Source: Gemmatimonadota bacterium | GTDB lineage: Bacteria; Gemmatimonadota; Gemmatimonadetes; Gemmatimonadales; Gemmatimonadaceae | Assembly: GCA_021299375.1 (NCBI GenBank) | Contig: JAJTGR010000023.1 | Span: forward strand, 1-36,939 | Direction: 5' to 3' | Length of the DNA stretch: 36,939 nucleotides | In this document: positions 16,519 through 24,217 of the stretch, piece after piece | Numbering within the stretch: position 1 is the stretch's first letter | Layout of the letters: each line of letters starts with the position of its first letter | Position numbers and translations under genes: made by a program | Notes under the pieces: model-generated | The model's database searches: none | The model's input: only the letters and a program-made list of their open reading frames with translations | What the model was told of the DNA's origin: nothing

Positions 16519-17355
16519 CTACCGCCGCCCCACCTTCGCCTCCTCCACCAGCAGCGCATACACGTACCCCGCGCCCACGTCCCGGTTGGTGCGCACGATG
16601 CCAGTTACCGTCACCGTGTCACCGATGGCGGCCTCCGCGCGCGACGTGACCGCCAGATCGTGCGTGCCCGTGGAGGCCGAGCCACTCCCATCCTGCAGGT
16701 GCAGCCAGTTCCTCCCCATCACACCGGCGTTGACCTTCACGACCACGCCGCGTACCGACACGGACTTTCCGACGAGCTGCGCCTTCCGGGCCCACAGCTC
16801 GCCGATGGTGTGCGCGTCGGCCCCACTCGCGCGCGCGATGCGGCCCACACGCGCATCCTCGGCCGGTGGCGTCCCGGCAGTGGCTGGCGCCGATGGGGCC
16901 GCCGACAGGACCGGGTGCCCGGGCGGCATGGCGGCAGCCGCCTCGGTCTGGGCACCGGCCCCCGCACCCGCATCGGCACCCGCCACCGGCTCCAGCGACC
17001 CGAAATAGATCGTCGCGAAGGTGCGATGGAGGCTCGGCGACGCGAACCGCTCCATGCGCATCACGTTGTGCACGGTGACCTCGTTCCCGTTCGTGACCGG
17101 GGCCGCGGCCACCGCGGCCCACAGCTTGCCGGCCGGCGTCTCGAGCCGCAGATAGATGTACGGCCCCACCGGGATCTGCTCGCGCACGGTGCCCGTGATG
17201 CTGCTGCCCGGGGCGAAGGCCGAGCCGGCTGCGGAGCCGGCTGCCGCCGCGGGAACGGCCGCGGCGGGCGTGCCCGAGGCCTTTGGGGTGCCCTTGCTCT
17301 CGGCGCACCCCACGATGAACAGCACGACCAGACCCACGGCGACGGTGCCACGCAT
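16519..17355 (-). CDS. OB-fold lipoprotein
   Basis: A 278-residue lipoprotein: signal MRGTVAVGLVVLFIVGC gives Cys17 in a good IVGC lipobox. Two OB-like segments follow. The first (ITGTVREQIPVGPYIYLRL, then TPAGKLWAAV and NEVTVHNVM) resembles NrfJ-like domains. The second (GVVVKVNAGVMGRNWLHLQD, then DTVTVTGIV) is the pattern seen in small secreted OB-fold proteins. The segments are joined by an Ala/Pro-rich linker. The role is unknown; binding of a small ligand or another protein is likely. The start at 17355 is chosen because it begins directly at the signal peptide; an ATG at 17439 would add 28 residues. It is divergent from the phosphotransferase gene and upstream of the sulfatase. Confidence 0.82.
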   Translation of the reverse strand: MRGTVAVGLVVLFIVGCAESKGTPKASGTPAAAVPAAAAGSAAGSAFAPGSSITGTVREQIPVGPYIYLRLETPAGKLWAAVAAAPVTNGNEVTVHNVMRMERFASPSLHRTFATIYFGSLEPVAGADAGAGAGAQTEAAAAMPPGHPVLSAAPSAPATAGTPPAEDARVGRIARASGADAHTIGELWARKAQLVGKSVSVRGVVVKVNAGVMGRNWLHLQDGSGSASTGTHDLAVTSRAEAAIGDTVTVTGIVRTNRDVGAGYVYALLVEEAKVGRR

Positions 17356-17568
17356 GATGAACTCGACCCGGTGATGAAGACGCGACGGTACGGGAGTGGC
17401 GGAACCGGGCATGGCCCGGCCGCCACTCATGCGTGACAACGTCTGCTGCCGACCAAGAGGTCCCCTGACGCGACGTCAACGCACATTGGCCCGTGGGTCC
17501 GCATGCAGGAGCGCCGGATCGGTGAGGCGCTGGCGCTCGATGACCATTTCGCCGTGGGGGGACACCGC

Positions 17569-18354
17569 ATGACCATCTATCAGGCGCTCGTCGATCTCCA
17601 CCTCGCCGGCTACGCCCCCGTCGCTACCAACCAAGGCGAATCGGGCGGCGTGCTGACCCGTTTCGTCGCCCCACACCGCCCGTCGCTGTTCCTCAAGCAG
17701 GGCACCGGCGCGGTGGCCGACGACATCGCCGCCGAGCATCTTCGCCTGCGCTGGCTGCAGCGGCACGTGCCGTGTCCCGCGGTCGTGGCGTTCGCCTGCG
17801 AGGGGGACGCTGCGGCGCTGCTCACCACGGCGGTGCCGGGCGTCACAGCGTACGAGGCCATCACCGCTGATCCGTCGCGCGCGCCGGCTGTGGCCGAAGT
17901 CCTCACGGCGACGCTCCGCGCCCTGCACACGCTGCCGGTGGCCACGTGCCCGTTCGACGCGAGCCTGCCGGTGCGCCTGTCTGCAGCGCGCGCGCGTGTG
18001 CGCGCCGGGCTGGTGGACGAAGACGACTTCGGCGATCTGCACACGGGATGGTCAGCAACGCAAGTGCTGGAAGCGCTCGAGCGCGATCTCGCCGGTGGGC
18101 TGCCGCTGGCGCGGGTCGTGACGCACGGCGACTTCTCGCTGGGCAACGTGCTCGTGCACGAGGGGCGCGTGAGCGGCGTCATCGACGTGGGGCGGCTCGG
18201 TGTGGCCGATCCCTATCAGGACCTCGCCATCCTCCACGACAACCTCGCCGAATTCGGCGAGGCGGCGCAGGTGGCGTTGTGGCGGGGGTATGGCATCGCG
18301 CAGCCGGACGAGGCGCGGCGGGTGGCGCACCTGCGGCTCGATGAGCTGTTCTGA
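17569..18354 (+). CDS. APH(3')-II-like aminoglycoside 3'-phosphotransferase
   Basis: A 261-residue kinase closely following the APH(3') family in order, spacing and length (APH(3')-IIa is 264 residues). Visible are the ATP lysine K43 (LFLKQG) and E57, LHTLPVATCPFD, the RARVRAGLVDEDDFGDLHTG stretch, the Brenner motif VTHGDFSLGN (D188, N193), IDVGRLGVADPYQDLA (D206) and the C-terminal LDELF. The family phosphorylates the 3'-OH of kanamycin/neomycin-type aminoglycosides with ATP. The start at 17569 follows a GGGGGGA tract 7 nt upstream and matches family length; an upstream ATG at 17503 would add 22 residues. There are no mobile-element signs nearby and base composition matches the neighbours, so it looks chromosomal. 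Activity on drugs is inferred. Confidence 0.9.
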   Translation: MTIYQALVDLHLAGYAPVATNQGESGGVLTRFVAPHRPSLFLKQGTGAVADDIAAEHLRLRWLQRHVPCPAVVAFACEGDAAALLTTAVPGVTAYEAITADPSRAPAVAEVLTATLRALHTLPVATCPFDASLPVRLSAARARVRAGLVDEDDFGDLHTGWSATQVLEALERDLAGGLPLARVVTHGDFSLGNVLVHEGRVSGVIDVGRLGVADPYQDLAILHDNLAEFGEAAQVALWRGYGIAQPDEARRVAHLRLDELF

Positions 18355-18376
18355 TGCGCTGGGTGGAGCAGCTCCG

Positions 18377-18862
18377 TCAGCTCGCCTGCTGGTCGCGCTC
18401 CTCGGCAAGGAGTTCCAGCTCGGCAATCGCTTCCAGATCCTTCGGTCGGCCGGCCGCGCGTTTGACCGCAATCAGGCGTTCAAGGGACAGCACCCGCAGC
18501 GGCACGCCGAACACCGTCCCCTCGAGTGAATGCGGGAGCAGGGCGGCGTAATCTCCGCCCCCGGTGATCTCGCCGAGCAGGTCGATGGGGCCGAGCGACG
18601 TCTGCAGGGTGAAGTTGAGCCCGGCGCGCAGCGCCCGGACGCCCCATTCGAAGGGGAGGCCCGGCGGGGCACCACGCAAGTACGGCGCGAAGGGAGTGAG
18701 CGCCTCCGCCAGGCGTCGCAGATTGTCGTCATCCCGGTCGTAGACGAAATCGATATCGTCGGTGAGGCGGGCTGCGCCGTGCAGGCGACCCGCGACACCG
18801 CCCACCAGGATCACACGCGCCCCGGCCTCGTGAAACACCCGCAGGACGCGTGCGAAGTCCAT
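18377..18862 (-). CDS. MNT/DUF6036-like nucleotidyltransferase
   Basis: A 161-residue minimal nucleotidyltransferase. The fold signature is seen at the front: VILVGGVAGRLHGAARLTDD followed by IDFVYD, giving GG (21-22) and the metal-binding D36-x-D38. The protein continues with a hydrophobic core strand (LNFTLQTSLGPIDLLGEI) and a C-terminal RLIAVKRAAGRPKDLEAIAEL helix typical of AbiEii/DUF6036-like proteins. It is read from an ATG at 18862 that overlaps the stop of the 63-residue gene by one base (TGATG), so the two are translationally coupled. Related domains occur in toxin-antitoxin and abortive-infection systems and in housekeeping proteins; no toxin role is shown here. It converges on the APH gene. 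Confidence 0.85.
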   Translation of the reverse strand: MDFARVLRVFHEAGARVILVGGVAGRLHGAARLTDDIDFVYDRDDDNLRRLAEALTPFAPYLRGAPPGLPFEWGVRALRAGLNFTLQTSLGPIDLLGEITGGGDYAALLPHSLEGTVFGVPLRVLSLERLIAVKRAAGRPKDLEAIAELELLAEERDQQAS

Positions 18863-19053
18863 CAGGCCCGTCCGCGCAGGCGCTGGCCGGCGGCGCCGAG
18901 TTCCGCCGCGAGCTCTTGTAGCTGCTGCAGCGCCAGCAGCCGTTCCTCCCACGTCAGCCGCAGGTTCTCCCGCAGCAACGTACGGTCCACGTCGCGCTTG
19001 TAGGCCTCGATGACCGGATCGGGGGGCAGTGGGCGAGCGGCCGGGTCACTCAT
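18862..19053 (-). CDS. Small coiled-coil partner of the nucleotidyltransferase
   Basis: A 63-residue charged protein. It is mostly helical: DPVIEAYKRDVDRTLLREN, then LRLTWEERLLALQQLQELAA, with a basic tail RLRGRA. Proteins with this 'KRDVDRTLLRENL+LT.EER' pattern are often found directly before a DUF6036-like nucleotidyltransferase, as here. Coupling through a TGATG overlap suggests equal dosage and a complex. The start ATG at 19051-19053 has no obvious Shine-Dalgarno. Function unknown; an antitoxin-like or DNA-binding partner is a hypothesis only. Confidence 0.78.
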   Translation of the reverse strand: MSDPAARPLPPDPVIEAYKRDVDRTLLRENLRLTWEERLLALQQLQELAAELGAAGQRLRGRA

Positions 19054-19091
19054 GCCATGAAGTTAGCACGCCCGTCAGACGAGGGAACACG

Positions 19092-20111
19092 TCACCGCCC
19101 CGGCCACAGCCGCCGTAACAATCCGTGCTCGACGTTCGGCCGCGCATACGTGCGCGAGAGGTACAGCGCGTGGGCCCAGGCGTTTTCGGCGTAGGCGCTC
19201 CACGACCCGTGCCGCGCCATCATGGCCCGGTCGTACTGCACGAAGCAGTACGCCTTCCACGCCGCGGCTTCGGGCGTGAGGTTGTCGGCGCGCCGCACAT
19301 TCGAATAGCCGGCGTACAGCGTGACGGCGGCATGCAGCCGCCGCGCGGCGTCGAGAGCCACGCGCCCGGTCTCACGGTGGTCGGCGTGATCGATGACGTT
19401 GGTCATCGGATCGGGGTCGTGGGTGTGCACGTGCACCGCCACGCCCAGTCGCTGCTGCGTGCGAATGATGCCGGCCACGGTCTCGGCGAGGTCGCCGACA
19501 CTGGCGTAGCTGGCGCTGCCGTCGAGCGCGGAGAGCGGTCCGCGCCCCGTGGCGGCCAGGCGGAGCAGCGACTGGTAGCCGTGCACCGCATAGCCGGCCC
19601 CGTCGGGGCGCCCGTCGGGTAGGCGCAGGAACACCGTGGCGGCGTCCCCGGTGCGGCATGTGCGTACGGCGCGCGCGGGGGGCATCGGCGATTGCTGATG
19701 CCCATGCAGCGCAGCCATCGGCACCCGGGAGACCACGCAGTCGGCGACCCGTGCCGACGCCCCGGCAAGCGCCAAGGCCGCCAGCGTCGAGGCGAGCGCC
19801 CCCTGCTCTCGGGTCTGCCAGAACTCCGTCCCGCGCGCCGCATCTCCAGCGCTCGTGACGATCACCAGCACCGGGTGGCGGCGACGCAACGCCTCGACGA
19901 GCACATCGCCCATGAACAGCTGCCAGTCGTCCGCGTGTGCCACCACGAAGGCCTCGAGGGCGTAGGACGCGGATTGGGCATCAGCCACCGCGGCTGGCGC
20001 GCTGCCGCTCATCGCGAGCATGAGCGCGACGACATGTGCCCACCGCCGGGGACCCGCGGAATGGAACCGCATACCCGCAAGATCCGGCCATCCGCTCCGC
20101 CTCGCCATCAT
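19092..20111 (-). CDS. Exported PIG-L family deacetylase
   Basis: A 339-residue protein of the GlcNAc-PI de-N-acetylase (PIG-L/LmbE) family, zinc-dependent amidases acting on N-acetylated sugars or sugar conjugates. The zinc site is seen as A58-H59-A-D61-D62 (usually AHPDD, here with Ala for Pro) and the later NVIDHADHRET. A signal peptide (RRWAHVVALMLAMSGSAPAAVADAQ) indicates export. ATG at 20111 lies 8 bp after the MATE gene stop; an ATG at 20072 would give a shorter and more usual signal peptide. It is the last gene of a RidA-MATE-PIG-L operon. The large insertion between residues about 120 and 210 is longer than in minimal family members, and the substrate is unknown. Confidence 0.85.
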   Translation of the reverse strand: MMARRSGWPDLAGMRFHSAGPRRWAHVVALMLAMSGSAPAAVADAQSASYALEAFVVAHADDWQLFMGDVLVEALRRRHPVLVIVTSAGDAARGTEFWQTREQGALASTLAALALAGASARVADCVVSRVPMAALHGHQQSPMPPARAVRTCRTGDAATVFLRLPDGRPDGAGYAVHGYQSLLRLAATGRGPLSALDGSASYASVGDLAETVAGIIRTQQRLGVAVHVHTHDPDPMTNVIDHADHRETGRVALDAARRLHAAVTLYAGYSNVRRADNLTPEAAAWKAYCFVQYDRAMMARHGSWSAYAENAWAHALYLSRTYARPNVEHGLLRRLWPGR

Positions 20112-20119
20112 GGAGCGCC

Positions 20120-21514
20120 CTACACCGCCGTCCGCTTCCAGGCACCGCGCCGAAAGAACACCGCACTGACCATCGCCAGCGCGGTGTAGGCGATCGGCAC
20201 GGCGCCGAACACGCCACGGTAGGTGAGGGCGGTATGCTGCGACAGCCACCACGCCAACGGCAGCTGCACCACCCAGAACGCGAACACGTTCATCCAGGTG
20301 GGCGTCCGGGTATCGCCGGCACCGTTGAACGACTGCTCCAGCACCATGCCCAACGCGTACAGCGGGAAGCCCAGTGACATGGTACGCAGCCCGTTGATAC
20401 CCACCGCTCGGACCGTCGCCACCTCGCTGAACCACCCCACGATGGTGGGGGCGAACAGCCAGAACGCCACGCCCGTCAACCCAAGGACCACCATGTTGAG
20501 GCGCGCCGCCACCCACACCGCGCGTTCGGCGCGATCGGGGTTCCGGGCACCCAGCGCCTGGCCGACCATGGTGGAGGCCGCAGCCCCCACGCCGTACGCC
20601 GGCATGAGCGCAAACAGCAGCACGCGAATGGCGATGGTGTAGCCCGCCACCACCGTCGACCCGAAGGTCGACATGAGGCGCACCAGGGCGATCCAGCTCA
20701 TCGATCCGAGGGCGACCTGTACGGTGCCCCATCCCGATAGCGTGGCGATGTGCAGCATGGTGGTGGGTTCGACCCGCAGGTGCGGTCGGTGCACGTGCAG
20801 GTTCCCCTCGCCGGTGCTGAGGTGCCAGAGCGCCCACAGGAAGCCGATGGCGCGTCCGATGGCCGTGGCCCATGCTGCCCCCTCGATGCCGAGCGCGGGG
20901 ACGGGGCCCAGGCCGAAGATCAGCAGCGGGTCGAGCACGATGTTGATGGCGTTGCCGAGCATGAGCACGCGCATCGCCACCGCGGCATCGCCGGCGCCGC
21001 GAAACGCCGCATTGATGAGGAAAAGCAGGAAGATCCCGCCATTGCAGGCCAGGGAAATGCGCGCGAACCCCGTGCCCACCGCCAGCACCTCGGCATCGGC
21101 ACCCATCAGCGAGAGCAGCTCGCCGGCGAAGACCGCGCCGATCACCCCGAGCACGCTGGAGAGCAGGAGCCCGAGCAGGAGCCCCTGCACGGTGGCGCGG
21201 GCCGCCCTGTCCGGGTCCTTCTCGCCGATGCGGCGGGCCACGGTGGCGGTGACGCCGATGCTGAGCCCCATGGCCACGGTGTAGATGACCACCATGAGCG
21301 ACTCGGTGAGCCCGATGGTGGCTACCGCCGCCGGCCCGAGACGCCCCACGAAGAAGGCATCGACGACGGCGAAGATGCTCTCCATGGACATCTCGAGCAC
21401 CATGGGCACGGCGAGCAGGAAGATCGCCCGGCCGATCGGCCCCTGGGTGTAATCGTGTTCAGCGCCGCGAAGGGCGTCGCGGATGTCGCGCCAGAGTGTA
21501 GCCGACTGGGGCAC
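20120..21514 (-). CDS. MATE-family efflux transporter
   Basis: A 464-residue inner-membrane protein with about 12 helices in two homologous halves, the size and layout of NorM/DinF-type MATE transporters, which export cationic drugs or metabolites using Na+ or H+ gradients. Characteristic stretches are FLLAVPMVLEMSMESIFAVV, DAFFVGRLGPAAVATIGLTE, FRGAGDAAVAMRVLMLGNAI, NIVLDPLLIFG and, in the second half, MVGQALGARNPDRAER and FNGAGDTRTPTWMN. The start is GTG at 21514, 15 bp after the ridA-like gene, and the PIG-L gene follows after 8 bp, so the three are very likely one transcript. Substrate unknown. Confidence 0.92.
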   Translation of the reverse strand: MPQSATLWRDIRDALRGAEHDYTQGPIGRAIFLLAVPMVLEMSMESIFAVVDAFFVGRLGPAAVATIGLTESLMVVIYTVAMGLSIGVTATVARRIGEKDPDRAARATVQGLLLGLLLSSVLGVIGAVFAGELLSLMGADAEVLAVGTGFARISLACNGGIFLLFLINAAFRGAGDAAVAMRVLMLGNAINIVLDPLLIFGLGPVPALGIEGAAWATAIGRAIGFLWALWHLSTGEGNLHVHRPHLRVEPTTMLHIATLSGWGTVQVALGSMSWIALVRLMSTFGSTVVAGYTIAIRVLLFALMPAYGVGAAASTMVGQALGARNPDRAERAVWVAARLNMVVLGLTGVAFWLFAPTIVGWFSEVATVRAVGINGLRTMSLGFPLYALGMVLEQSFNGAGDTRTPTWMNVFAFWVVQLPLAWWLSQHTALTYRGVFGAVPIAYTALAMVSAVFFRRGAWKRTAV

Positions 21515-21529
21515 GGGCCGTGGGTCCGG

Positions 21530-21916
21530 TCAGCCCGGACGCTTCGCGACGAGCTCGATCTCCACCGCCGCGCCGAGCGGCAGACCGGCCACCGCGACCG
21601 TGGTGCGGGCTGGGAACGGCGCCGAGAAGCGCGTCGCGTACGCCCGGTTCATGGCCGCGAAGTTGGCCATGTCGGTGAGATAGACGTTGCACTTGATCAC
21701 GTCGTCCATGGTGAGACCGGCCGACTCCACCACCGCCTGCAGGTTGTCGAAGCAGCGGTGCGTCTGGGCCTCGACGTCCCTCTCGATCAAGGTGCCGACC
21801 GCCGGGTCGATGGGGGTTTGCCCCGAGCAGTACAGCAGGTCGCCGGCCCAGATGGCCTGCGAATAGGGGCCGATGGCCTTGGGGGCCGTGTCGGAATGGG
21901 TGGCGGAGCGGGGCAT
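21530..21916 (-). CDS. ridA: RidA family enamine/imine deaminase
   Basis: A 128-residue member of the RidA (YjgF/YER057c/UK114) family. It hydrolyses reactive enamine/imine intermediates such as 2-aminoacrylate made by PLP enzymes. Family features: AIGPYSQAIWAGDLLYCSGQ, DVIKCNVYLTDMANFAAMN, the active-site arginine R104 in PARTTVAV and E119 in GAAVEIELVA. It is cytoplasmic and normally trimeric. It is the first gene of a RidA-MATE-PIG-L operon, divergent from the HDOD gene. The symbol is given for family; orthology to the housekeeping RidA, rather than a specialised paralogue, is likely but not proven. Confidence 0.92.
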   Translation of the reverse strand: MPRSATHSDTAPKAIGPYSQAIWAGDLLYCSGQTPIDPAVGTLIERDVEAQTHRCFDNLQAVVESAGLTMDDVIKCNVYLTDMANFAAMNRAYATRFSAPFPARTTVAVAGLPLGAAVEIELVAKRPG

Positions 21917-22006
21917 GGCGGGGAGCGAGGGGGTGGCGGGATGACAGGCCTGCTGCCGGGACGAACGCAAGATACCTGCCCGCCCTGCCGATACTCCATC
22001 CACGTG

Positions 22007-23515
22007 ATGTCCGTCTCCGACCCTCGATCCGGAGCTGCCGCCGCGGCCGATCCCCCGCCTGTCCAGGCGCGCCTGGCGCGCATCCTCGAGGGGGCGGACT
22101 TCCCGGCGTTGTCGAAGCAGATCATCGACACGCTGTCGGCGCTCGATGACGACGCCAACTCGCTGCAGCGCCTGGCCAACGTGGTGCTGCGCGAGTACAG
22201 CCTGACCTTGGGCGTGGTGAAGACGGCCAACAGCGTGACCTACCGTCGTGGGGCGCGCCCCATCCAGAGTGCCACGCACGCCATGATGATGCTGGGCGCG
22301 CGCACGGTGCGACAGCTGGCGAGCGGCCTGCTGCTCTTCGAGAACTACGCGCGCAAGTCGCCGGAGCTGAAGGAGCTGATGCTGCTTTCGCTGCTCACCG
22401 CGAACCACGCGCGCGCGGCCGCCACCCGGATGCAGCTGCCGGACCCCGAGGAGGCCCATCTCTGCGGCATGTTCCGCAATCTCGGCGAGGTGCTCATTGC
22501 CGGTCACTTCCCCGACGACTACGCGCGCATCCGCGCGCAGATGCGCGACGGCGGCACGAGCGAGATGGCGGCCACCCGGGCGGTGCTGGGCTTCGGCTAT
22601 GCCGATCTGGGGGTGGACGTCTCGCGGCACTGGGGGCTGCCGGACACGGTCGTGCAAGGGATGCGCGCGCGCGCGACGGCCTCGGCGTCGCAGCATGCGG
22701 CCGTCACCGCGTTCAGCCACGATCTCACGCAGGCGCTCTACCGCGACGAGCGCAGCGTGCACGACGTGACGCTCGCGGTGGAGACGGTCATCGAGCAGCA
22801 CGCCGCGCGCATCAAGCTCACGCGGGAGCAGATCGGTGGCGTGGTGACCGACGCGCTCGAGGAGACGCGCGACCTGTTCGTGAACCCGCAGATCGCGACG
22901 GATCGCCTCCGTTTCCGCCAGCTGGCCGCCGCGGCGCGCGCGGCCCTGGGCAGCAGCGTGACGGCGCGGGAGGAGGCGGCCACTGATTCGCCCGCGGAGG
23001 GGCACGCGCTGGCCCTGCGGCCGCGGTTGCGGCACGAACTCGAGGAGATGGTGGACCCGGCGTCGGGGGCGGCGATCGGCGCGGTGCTGCTGCAGGCGCT
23101 CGAGGCGATCGTGCGTGGTGGACCGTTCACGCGCGTCCTGGCCTGCTTCTACACGGCCGATCGCCTGAGTCTGGTGGCCCGCACCGGGCTGGGCGAGGGC
23201 GCCGAGGCGCTCATGGCGCGATTCGCGTTTCCGGCGTCGGTGCGCGGCGGCGCCGTGGTGGCGCTGACGCAGCAGCGGCAGCCCGTCTACCTGCCGGCCG
23301 ATCGCGGCTTCACGATCGCCGAGCAACGCTGGGCAGAGGCGTTCGGGATTGCCCAGTTCGGCGTGTTCCCGCTGATCGCGCTGGGCAAGGTGGTGGGGTG
23401 TCTCTACTGCGACCGCGCAGCCGGTGCCGAGATGCCTGACCTTGCCACCCTGCGCTACGTGAAGTCGATTGCCGATTGCGTGGTGGATGCGATCGGGCGT
23501 CGCCGCCAAGGCTGA
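22007..23515 (+). CDS. HDOD-GAF signalling protein
   Basis: A 502-residue cytoplasmic protein. Residues about 25-235 form an HDOD domain (FPALSKQIIDTLSALDDDAN, LREYSLTLGVVKTANS, TYRRGARPIQSATHAMMMLG, HLCGMFRNLGEVLIAGHFPD). HDOD is an HD-phosphohydrolase relative that lacks most metal ligands and acts as a signalling scaffold. A helical linker follows, and the C-terminal 150 residues read as a GAF sensor (MVDPASGAAIGAVLLQALEA, FYTADRLSLVARTGLG, GVFPLIALGKVVGCLYCDRA). No GGDEF, EAL or kinase domain is attached, so output would be through protein contacts. It is preceded by GTG-ATG at 22004-22009; the ATG is used. It is divergent from ridA. The ligand is unknown. Confidence 0.88.
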   Translation: MSVSDPRSGAAAAADPPPVQARLARILEGADFPALSKQIIDTLSALDDDANSLQRLANVVLREYSLTLGVVKTANSVTYRRGARPIQSATHAMMMLGARTVRQLASGLLLFENYARKSPELKELMLLSLLTANHARAAATRMQLPDPEEAHLCGMFRNLGEVLIAGHFPDDYARIRAQMRDGGTSEMAATRAVLGFGYADLGVDVSRHWGLPDTVVQGMRARATASASQHAAVTAFSHDLTQALYRDERSVHDVTLAVETVIEQHAARIKLTREQIGGVVTDALEETRDLFVNPQIATDRLRFRQLAAAARAALGSSVTAREEAATDSPAEGHALALRPRLRHELEEMVDPASGAAIGAVLLQALEAIVRGGPFTRVLACFYTADRLSLVARTGLGEGAEALMARFAFPASVRGGAVVALTQQRQPVYLPADRGFTIAEQRWAEAFGIAQFGVFPLIALGKVVGCLYCDRAAGAEMPDLATLRYVKSIADCVVDAIGRRRQG

Positions 23516-23571
23516 GCAGCGCCACATCCGGCCGCATGGGCGACCGGGAAGCCGCCATGTTCCGCACGTGT

Positions 23572-24153
23572 TCAGCGCCGGAACGCGCGCGCCGCCAGCA
23601 CGCCGCCGAGAAACCCCCCAAGGTGGGACTGCCAGCTGATGCCGACCTGACCCGGGGCGATGCCGAGCACGAGCCCGCCCCAGAGCCCCGCCGTGATGAG
23701 GCTGAGCAGCATGCTCCCCACGCTGCGCGTGTAGACGCCGGCCAGCAGCAGGAAGCCGAGGTACCCGAACACCACACCGCTGGCCCCGATGTGCACCGAG
23801 CCCGGGGCGCCCAGCAGCCACGCCATGAGACCGGCCCCGAGCGCGGAGCAGAGCGTGACGGGGAGGAAGTGACGCGCATCGCGCAGCATCACCATCCACC
23901 CGAGGGCCGCGAAGGGGATGGTGTTGGCGATGAGGTGATTGAGGCTGCCGTGCAGGAACGGGGCAAAGACGATGCCGCGCAGCCCGATGATGGAGCGCGG
24001 CACGATGCCGAACTGATTGAGCGCACCGCCAAGCATGAGGTTGACGACGAAGGTGGCCCAGAACGCCCCGAGCGTGGTGCCCAGGGTCGTGACCTGAGTG
24101 CGCAGCGACTTCGTGACCTGCCGGACGGTCCGGACGACGGGTGAGCGAGCCAT
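23572..24153 (-). CDS. Rhomboid family intramembrane serine protease
   Basis: A 193-residue, six-helix rhomboid protease that cuts substrates within the membrane. The serine-histidine dyad is present: S125 in HIGASGVVFGYLG and H177 in QSHLGGFLGG, along with FLHGSLNHLIANTIPF, whose H-x-x-x-N helps form the oxyanion site. The start at 24153 gives a short basic N-tail (MARSPVVRTVRQVTKSLR); an in-frame ATG at 24267 would overlap the divergent MFS gene. Only 64 bp separate it from that MFS start. Natural substrates are unknown. Catalysis is predicted to be intact. Confidence 0.92.
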   Translation of the reverse strand: MARSPVVRTVRQVTKSLRTQVTTLGTTLGAFWATFVVNLMLGGALNQFGIVPRSIIGLRGIVFAPFLHGSLNHLIANTIPFAALGWMVMLRDARHFLPVTLCSALGAGLMAWLLGAPGSVHIGASGVVFGYLGFLLLAGVYTRSVGSMLLSLITAGLWGGLVLGIAPGQVGISWQSHLGGFLGGVLAARAFRR

Positions 24154-24205
24154 GCCGGAAAGCTGATCGGGTGCTCCACGTGGCGCGACTGCGGCGCCCG
24201 GGCCG

Positions 24206-24211
24206 TATCTT
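24206..24211 (+). promoter_or_regulatory. Candidate -10 box for a leaderless MFS transcript
   Basis: TATCTT stands out in GC-rich sequence and ends 6 bp before the ATG at 24218. With usual spacing, transcription would start on the A of the start codon, giving a leaderless mRNA; no Shine-Dalgarno is visible before this start. The -35 region (about 24183-24188) is poor. Confidence 0.3.
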
Positions 24212-24217
24212 CGGCCC

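Noticed and set aside
18377-19053. Naming the nucleotidyltransferase pair as MntA/HepT toxin-antitoxin
   Set aside because: The small partner lacks the HEPN RxxxxH motif and is only 63 residues, so it is not HepT.
19092-20873. A 593-residue protein extending the PIG-L gene upstream through the MATE gene
   Set aside because: The upstream part is an Arg/Gly/His-rich antisense-frame reading of the MATE gene; the real start lies after the MATE stop.
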